A stretch of 15,430 bases of DNA, from contig JAAZCB010000719.1 of the NCBI GenBank assembly GCA_012513545.1, positions 1 through 15,430 of the forward strand, in the 5' to 3' direction. This DNA comes from Clostridiaceae bacterium (GTDB lineage: Bacteria; Bacillota_A; Clostridia; Acetivibrionales; Acetivibrionaceae). The notes under the pieces are model-generated. The model was not told where the DNA came from. It saw nothing but the letters and a program-made list of their open reading frames with translations, and did not search any database. Position numbers and translations under genes: made by a program. Of the stretch, positions 12,401 to 15,430 are shown piece after piece; position 1 is the first letter of the stretch, and each line of letters starts with the position of its first letter.

Positions 12401-15400
12401 TTTGAGAAGGTAGGTATCCTTTTGTGTGAGAGGATACTTCTTTTGCAGGCAGTCAAGTATATTTACGGCAGACTTGTGCTCAATCATGACGCCCTTTGGC
12501 TTGCCTGTAGACCCGGACGTGTATATTATGTATGCAAGATCGGAAGGCTGAGCCCTTCTTTGAACATCTGCACCATTGCTATGGTAAACTTCGGGGTCAT
12601 CCAATAAAATTGTTTCTACTCCCTCAAAAGCTGTGTCTTTGAATTGTCCCTGAGTCAGGAGTACAACTGCCTTTGAGTCCTCAAGCATGTAGCTGGTCCT
12701 GTCTTTTGGGGTTTCAGGAGTTATCGGCAGATATGCGCCTCCCGCTTTAATAATACCAAGTATCCCAATCAGCATTTCAAAAGACCGTTCCACCATTATA
12801 CCTGCTATGGTACCTGGTTTTACACCTTTTTGTGAAAGCAGCCCGGCAAGCTGGTTGGATTTCATATTAAGTTCGGCATACGTCATCTCCCTGTCTTCAA
12901 AGACGAGGGCAGTTCTGTCGGGAGTTTTCCCTGCCTGTGCTTCAAACAGGCTTTGCAGTGTCTCGTTATCAGGGTACTGTGTATGTGCAGGATTAAAAAC
13001 AGAAAGTATTCTGTTTCTTTCCTCCTGTGTCAGCATATCTGCTTCCTGCAGAGTAATATTAGGGTTCTGTGCCAGCTCATCAAGAAGCTTAACAAAATGG
13101 CCTGATATTTTTTCAATGGTTTCTTTTTTGAACAGCTGTGTACTGAACTCAAAATCAAATTTTATGGATTCCTCATCCTCAACAGCATAAAGTGAAATAT
13201 CAAACTTGGATATATCAAGGTCATTATCGAGCGGGATTACATTTAGTTCGCTGAAATCAGCTTTTTCTCTCTCAATGTTTACAAGAGAAAACATCGTATC
13301 AAAAAGAGGATTTCTGCTGACATCCCTTGCAATTTCAAGTTTTTCAACAAGTTCTTCAAACTGGTAGTCCTGATTTTCAAAGGCTCCAAGGGTATTGTCC
13401 CTTACCTCCCTTATAAACTCAATAAAGGTCTTCCCACCATCGGGATAGTTCCTCAAAGCCAGTGTGTTTACAAACATACCAATAATATTCTGAATGTCAC
13501 TGTGCCTTCTTCCCGCTACCGGGGTTCCGACTATCAGATCATCCTGTCCTGTGTATTTATAAAGAAGTACATTATATGCTGCCAATAACACCATAAAAAG
13601 AGTACTTCCAGTCTCCTCCGCAATTTTCTTCAGCTTTTTAACAGTTTGTCCGTCACAATCAAACTCAAACCTGTCACCTTCATAGTTTATAAGACTCGGC
13701 CTCTTATAATCCGTTGGAAAATCCAGCACCGGAATCTCTCCGTCCATGACGGACAACCAGAATTCCTCCTGCCGTTTCATTTTCCCGGATTTTACAAGTT
13801 CGTTCTGCCACAGGGCAAAATCCTTGTATTGTATTCCGACAGGCTCTATCTCATTTCCTTCGTAAAGGTTTATTAATTCATCAATCATTATACCTACAGA
13901 GGTTCCGTCGGATATTATGTGGTGCATGTCAATAAAAAGAACGTGTTTTTCGGTGCTAAGTTTATAAACCTCAACCCGGATAAGCGGTGCACGGCTTAAG
14001 TCAAAAGGCCTTACAAAGCTTTCAACCAGTTCAGGCAAGTCGCTCTCTGAAGCTTCTTTGACCACTAACTTAAAGTCAATATCCTCGTTAACCTTCTGTA
14101 CAGGTTCTCCGTTAATTAATAAAAAGGAAGTCCTGAAGGCTTCATGCCTTTTTATTATATCTCTTATTGCCTTCTCAAAACGCTCCAACTCAAGCTTACC
14201 CTCTATTATGCCTGTAAAGGGTATGTTATAGGCTGTACTTTCACCTGTTATTTTCTGAACCAGATAAAGCCTCTTCTGTGCAGAGGACAATGGATAGTAT
14301 TCCATATCAGGAGCAGGGCTTATTTGAGAATAGGCGTCTTTTCCCGAGTTATCTATTTCAATGGCCAATCCCTTTATGGTAGGTGATGAGAATATAGCCT
14401 TAAGAGGAAGCTCAACCTCAAACTCCCTGTGGATTTTTGAAGCCAGTACAGTGGCTCTTAAGGAGTGCCCACCAATCTCAAAGAAATTACTGCTAGTTCC
14501 TATACCTTCTCTTCCCAGCACCTCTTCCCACAATCGTACAAGTCTTTCTTCAGTAAGAGTTTCCGGCGGAGTATACTCATTGTTTTCTGCAATTATGCCT
14601 TCAGGTGCAGGAAGTGCTTTCCTGTCGGCTTTTCCGTTAGGCGTAAGAGGTATTTCATCTACCTTAACAAACACCTCAGGTATCATGTATTCCGGAAGCT
14701 CTTTTGCCAGCCTGATTTTTATATCCTGCTGCGATAATCCGCTATCTGATACAATATATGCACACAGATATTTGCTTCCGGTTTTATCTTCAAAATCAAC
14801 TACAACAGACTGGCTGATTGATTCAATCTTAGCAAGCCGGGCTTCAATTTCTCCAAGTTCAATCCTGTTGCCTCTTATTTTAACCTGGTTATCAATCCTT
14901 CCAAGGAACTCCAGATTCCCATCCGGAAGCCATCTGGCAAGGTCACCAGTCCTGTACATCCTCATTCCGGGACAATAAGGGTTATCCACAAACTTCTCAT
15001 TTGTAAGCAGCGGCTGCTTAAGGTAGCCTCTTGCAAGACTGTCCCCTGAAATACACAGCTCTCCAGCTGCTCCTTCCGGCATGAGCCTGTTATATTTATC
15101 CAGGATCAATACCTGATTATTGTATACAGGTGTTCCGATAGGTATATTCGTATAAGGTCTGTCTACTGGAAAGCTTGAAGTTACAACAGTGTTTTCTGTC
15201 GGTCCGTAGTTGTTTATCAGGTCATAAGGCTTCTTAACAAAAGCATTAAGCTTGTCACCCCCTGTAAGAAGCTTCCTTAAGCTTATCGGGGCATCCATTT
15301 TCATAAACTGCTCACATAACTGAGTGGGCAGGAAGCTAATTGTAATCCTATTGTCTGTATAAAATTCATTAAGTCTGTCAAGATCAAGCTTGATTTCTTC

Positions 15401-15430
15401 CGGAACAATGTACAATGCAGCTCCTGCAGC
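1..15430 (-). CDS. Non-ribosomal peptide synthetase, at least six modules, partial at both ends
   Basis: This is a multimodular NRPS that assembles a peptide on carrier-bound thioesters in the cytoplasm. The frame has codons ending at positions 4-2 on the left and starting at 15430-15428 on the right. It gives 5143 codons without a stop that I could find. The order is A(partial)-T-[C-A-T]x4-C-A(partial). Five carrier serines (window residues 323, 1363, 2407, 3453, 4490) and five HHIISDG motifs are all in this one frame, so no frameshift lies between them. The T-to-C linkers are short and run through without a stop or new start, so this is one polypeptide rather than several adjoining genes. 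Both ends are cut by the window, so the loading module, the release domain and the regulation cannot be seen. Arg AGG/AGA and Ile ATA codons are frequent throughout. I do not recognise the specific gene. NRPS is certain; the product is unknown. Confidence 0.98.
527..1798 (-). other. Condensation domain C5 (LCL type, most divergent copy)
   Basis: This domain joins the T5-bound chain to the residue on the next, cut module. Motifs: SAAQRRLY, RHESFRTSF, MHHIISDG (HH..DG at 1403-1423), YKDYAVWQNE, VGTPVAGRSHAD, NQDYQFEEL and RDLSRNPLFD. The catalytic elements are intact. It begins EFYPLS instead of the EYYPLS or DYYPLS of the others. It carries RNQIDTNMKFSD where the other copies have RNYP followed by a Gly-Thr/Gly-Gly-Lys stretch, and is one residue longer over the same end points. 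It still has LCL-type motifs. Confidence 0.94.
1853..2056 (-). other. Peptidyl carrier (T) domain T5
   Basis: This carrier domain has VNDNFFELGGHSLKGT, with the modified Ser at 1961-1963 (window residue 4490). It is loaded by A5 and donates to C5. It reads as a mosaic: the part before the serine resembles T3, and the part after it (FDVEMPLREIF, QMAEYI) resembles T2. Confidence 0.94.
1961..2459. repeat. Similar tract covering the A5 tail and T5, partner at 8210-8708
   Basis: This tract aligns to 8210-8708 at a constant spacing of 6249 bases. It spans from just after the A7 motif, through A8 and A10 (shared PLNKNGKIDR), to the carrier serine. Identity is visibly higher than between other module pairs, for example in the PDYMLPSYF and PLNKNGKIDR coding stretches. 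Confidence 0.75.
2099..3559 (-). other. Adenylation domain A5, predicted Ile
   Basis: This is a complete domain with AYIIYTSGSTGKPKG (A3), HVYGPTESTVFAT (A5), MYRTGDLAKW (A7), VKIRGFRIELGEIE (A8) and NKNGKIDRSALP (A10, Lys at 2129-2131). From YAFDGSVFDIY, TTVFFITTALF, HVLFGGERV and the A5 motif the code reads D G F F L G V V F K. This is one conservative change (Phe for Tyr331) from the isoleucine code DGFFLGVVYK known from bacitracin and lichenysin synthetases. Ile is the best call, with related branched residues possible. After the A3 motif it has NLTTHYN where most A domains have VMxxHxx. Confidence 0.92.
3641..4909 (-). other. Condensation domain C4 (LCL type), near-duplicate of C2
   Basis: This domain joins the T4-bound chain to the residue on T5. 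Motifs: SPAQHRLY, RHEAFRTSF, MHHIISDG (HH..DG at 4517-4537), YKDYSVWQRE, VGSPIAGRNHAD, NQDYQFEEL and RDLSRNPLFD. All expected catalytic residues are present. From EIPVLQ to the SMEYCTKLY stretch it is almost identical to C2 in both protein and DNA, at a constant spacing of 6270 bases. The first third and the last 50 residues are less alike. Confidence 0.94.
3745..4360. repeat. Intragenic near-identical tract in C4, partner at 10015-10630
   Basis: This DNA tract aligns without gaps to 10015-10630 at a spacing of exactly 6270 bases. By eye roughly nine bases in ten agree, including the 20-base run tgcagtattccatggaaagg at 3751 and 10021. It covers the second half of the condensation domain, from EIPVLQ to the end of SMEYCTKLY. 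Similarity falls on both sides, which is the pattern of recent copying of one tract rather than of uniform domain homology. Confidence 0.85.
4964..5167 (-). other. Peptidyl carrier (T) domain T4
   Basis: This carrier domain has VLDNFFELGGHSLKAT, with the modified Ser at 5072-5074 (window residue 3453). It is loaded by A4 and donates to C4. Its second half (RELNVKIPLREVFNNP) is the most divergent of the five T domains here. Confidence 0.94.
5210..6697 (-). other. Adenylation domain A4, tentatively Glu or Gln
   Basis: This is a complete domain with AYVIYTSGTTGKPKG (A3), NVYGPTECTDVTT (A5), IYRTGDLVR (A7), VKIRGYRIELGEIE (A8) and TPNGKVDRKALP (A10, Lys at 5240-5242). From VFDASVKQIF, IDVSDGTPGHL, FVIGGEDL and the A5 motif the code reads D A K D V G V D V K. 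The first seven positions resemble the known glutamate codes DAKDLGVVDK and DAKDIGVVDK, but the last variable pair is DV rather than VD. Glu (or Gln) is therefore only a suggestion. ERFIPNPFGDD before A7 and the RGYRIEL form of A8 set this domain apart from A1, A2, A3 and A5, which have EEKFV or NEKFV and MYRTGDLA or MYRTGDRA. Confidence 0.92.
6779..8047 (-). other. Condensation domain C3 (LCL type)
   Basis: This domain joins the T3-bound chain to the residue on T4. Motifs: SSAQNRLY, RHESFRTSF, MHHIISDG (HH..DG at 7652-7672), YRDFALWQNE, VGTPAAGRRHSD, NQDYQFEEL and RDLRRNPLFD, where the last carries Arg instead of the usual Ser. The catalytic His pair and Asp-Gly are intact. The opening APDMEYYPLSSAQ and the phrase STAYNIPF are shared with C1, making C1 and C3 one sub-family within this protein. 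It is 423 residues over the same end points as C1. Confidence 0.94.
8102..8305 (-). other. Peptidyl carrier (T) domain T3
   Basis: This carrier domain has VNDNFFELGGHSLKAT, with the modified Ser at 8210-8212 (window residue 2407). It is loaded by A3 and donates to C3. The stretch up to the serine, including VNDNFFELGG, is close to T5, whereas the second half (PLRAIFTAPTVKKLAAFIE) is not. Confidence 0.94.
8210..8708. repeat. Similar tract covering the A3 tail and T3, partner at 1961-2459
   Basis: This is the module 3 copy of the shared A-tail/T tract. Together with the C2/C4 tract it shows that modules 3 and 5 are alike on both sides of adenylation cores that select different residues (Val and Ile by code). 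Confidence 0.75.
8348..9829 (-). other. Adenylation domain A3, predicted Val
   Basis: This is a complete domain with AYVMYTSGSTGTPKG (A3), NGYGPTENTTFSTT (A5), MYRTGDRARW (A7), VKIRGFRIELGEIE (A8) and NKNGKIDRNALP (A10, Lys at 8378-8380). Residues taken from VFDASTFEVW, TTLWLTSPLF, NLLVGGDVL and the A5 motif give D A F W L G G T F K. This differs at one position (Leu for Ile299) from the established valine code DAFWIGGTFK of gramicidin S and fengycin synthetases, so Val is the best call. Just before A7 there is a charged loop, FIRELEWADDRELR, about seven to eight residues longer than the same region of A5. Confidence 0.92.
9911..11179 (-). other. Condensation domain C2 (LCL type), near-duplicate of C4
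   Basis: This domain joins the T2-bound chain to the residue on T3. Motifs: SAAQRRLY, RHQVFRTSF (Gln for the usual Glu), MHHIISDG (HH..DG at 10787-10807), YKDYSVWQNG, VGSPIAGRHHAD, NQDYQFEEL and RDLSRNPLFD. All catalytic elements are present. Over roughly its second half it is almost the same protein and DNA sequence as C4. It lacks a DCL-like context because no epimerisation domain precedes it. Its length is the same 423 residues as C1, C3 and C4. Confidence 0.94.
10015..10630. repeat. Intragenic near-identical tract in C2, partner at 3745-4360
   Basis: This is the second copy of the C2/C4 tract. Differences from its partner are scattered and many are silent, so both copies remain under selection as coding sequence. 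The direct orientation within one gene could allow recombination that deletes two modules in one step. Confidence 0.85.
11234..11437 (-). other. Peptidyl carrier (T) domain T2
   Basis: This carrier domain has DNFFELGGHSLKGT, with the modified Ser at 11342-11344 (window residue 1363). It is loaded by A2 and feeds C2. Its second half (HREFDVEMPLREIF, then QMAEYI) closely matches T5, although the two are four T domains apart in the chain. Confidence 0.94.
11480..12949 (-). other. Adenylation domain A2, specificity unassigned (code DVANFAIIYK)
   Basis: This is a complete amino-acid-activating domain. Motifs are LAYIIYTSGSTGKPKG (A3), IYGPTESTIYAT (A5, YGPTE at 12077-12091), MYRTGDLARW (A7), VKIRGFRIELGEIE (A8) and NRSGKIDRKKLP (A10, Lys at 11510-11512). 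The A2 motif reads LPITPETPKDR, lacking the Asp and Tyr of the usual PIDPxYPxDR. From YTFDVSVAELFGWF, THINFVPSMF, YIFLAGEAV and the A5 motif, the specificity residues are D V A N F A I I Y K. The Asp235 that contacts the amino group is present, so an alpha-amino acid substrate is expected. I do not recognise the code. The pocket looks mainly hydrophobic with one Asn and one Tyr. Confidence 0.93.
13031..14299 (-). other. Condensation domain C1 (LCL type)
   Basis: This domain forms the peptide bond between the T1-bound chain and the T2-bound residue. Core motifs occur in the usual order: SSAQKRLY, RHEAFRTSF, MHHIISDG (HH..DG at 13904-13924), YKDFALWQNE, VGTPVAGRRHSD, NQDYQFEEL and RDVSRNPLFD. 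The second His is the expected catalytic residue. RHEAFRT together with the absence of a preceding epimerisation domain fits an L-accepting (LCL) subtype. From YYPLS to the end point used here it is 423 residues, exactly as in C2, C3 and C4. It is most like C3. Confidence 0.94.
14357..14557 (-). other. Peptidyl carrier (T) domain T1
   Basis: This is a phosphopantetheine-binding carrier domain of about 67 residues following A1. The attachment motif reads NFFEIGGHSLRAT, with the Ser that receives the arm at 14462-14464 (window residue 323). Asn replaces the Asp usual in this motif (DNFFELGGHS) and Ile replaces Leu. It carries the residue activated by A1 and donates it to C1. The linker to C1 is about 18 residues and contains APDMEYYPLSS, which is also found before C3. 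Confidence 0.93.
14600..15430 (-). other. Adenylation domain A1 (partial, 5' part missing), predicted Leu
   Basis: This is the C-terminal two thirds of an amino-acid-activating domain, beginning at AAGAALYIVPEE, 11 residues after the expected first specificity residue. Visible motifs are NNYGPTENT (A5), MYRTGDLARW (A7), KIRGNRIELGEIE (A8) and TPNGKADRKALP (A10, catalytic Lys at 14630-14632). Aligned to GrsA-PheA, the readable specificity residues are F278, L299, G301, N322, V330, V331 and K517. The pattern ---FLGNVVK fits the well-known leucine code DAWFLGNVVK. The residues at 235, 236 and 239 lie just outside the window, so the Leu call is good but not complete. The activated residue is handed to T1. 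Confidence 0.88.

Noticed and set aside
14361..14978. Plus-strand open frame of 205 codons, the longest on that strand
   Set aside because: It lies antisense to the A1 tail and T1, both of which have complete catalytic motifs in the minus frame. Its translation is Ser/Leu-rich with no recognisable domain.

Overview
The whole window lies inside one enormous gene on the minus strand. Its reading frame runs from position 15430 down to position 1 with no in-frame stop that I can find, giving 5143 complete codons plus one base. It is open at both ends, so start, promoter, stop and terminator are all outside the window. The product is a modular non-ribosomal peptide synthetase (NRPS). Catalytic motifs checked at 20 places (five carrier serines, five HHxxxDG motifs, domain starts and A10 lysines) all fall in the same frame.

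The base composition is moderately AT-rich. Arginine is mostly AGG/AGA and isoleucine is often ATA. Together with carrier and adenylation domains of the bacitracin/gramicidin/surfactin type, this suggests a low-GC Gram-positive bacterium (Bacillota), probably a clostridium. That is inference from style; no taxonomic marker gene is present.

Layout in coding order (right to left): A1 (partial, 15430-14600) - T1 | C1-A2-T2 (14299-11234) | C2-A3-T3 (11179-8102) | C3-A4-T4 (8047-4964) | C4-A5-T5 (4909-1853) | C5-A6 (1798-1, A6 cut off inside its phosphate-binding loop). So there are four complete elongation modules and two cut ones. I see no epimerisation, methylation, cyclisation, oxidation, reductase or thioesterase domain. 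All five condensation domains look like the LCL type, so the incorporated residues should stay L unless tailored elsewhere.

Each A domain activates an amino acid with ATP and loads it on the phosphopantetheine arm of the following T domain; the next C domain joins the growing chain to that residue. Specificity residues read by eye suggest Leu (A1, seven of ten positions visible), unassigned (A2, DVANFAIIYK), Val (A3, DAFWLGGTFK), tentatively Glu or Gln (A4, DAKDVGVDVK), Ile (A5, DGFFLGVVFK) and unknown (A6, code outside the window). The visible product segment would be ...Leu-X-Val-(Glx?)-Ile-X....

The main evolutionary signal is internal. The modules repeat with a two-module period of about 6.25-6.27 kb. 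The C domains of modules 3 and 5 share a near-identical tract, as do the A-tail/T regions of the same modules, while the substrate-selecting A cores differ. A4 looks like a different A-domain lineage from its neighbours. No RNA genes, mobile elements, CRISPR arrays, promoters or terminators were found, and no intergenic stretch exists.
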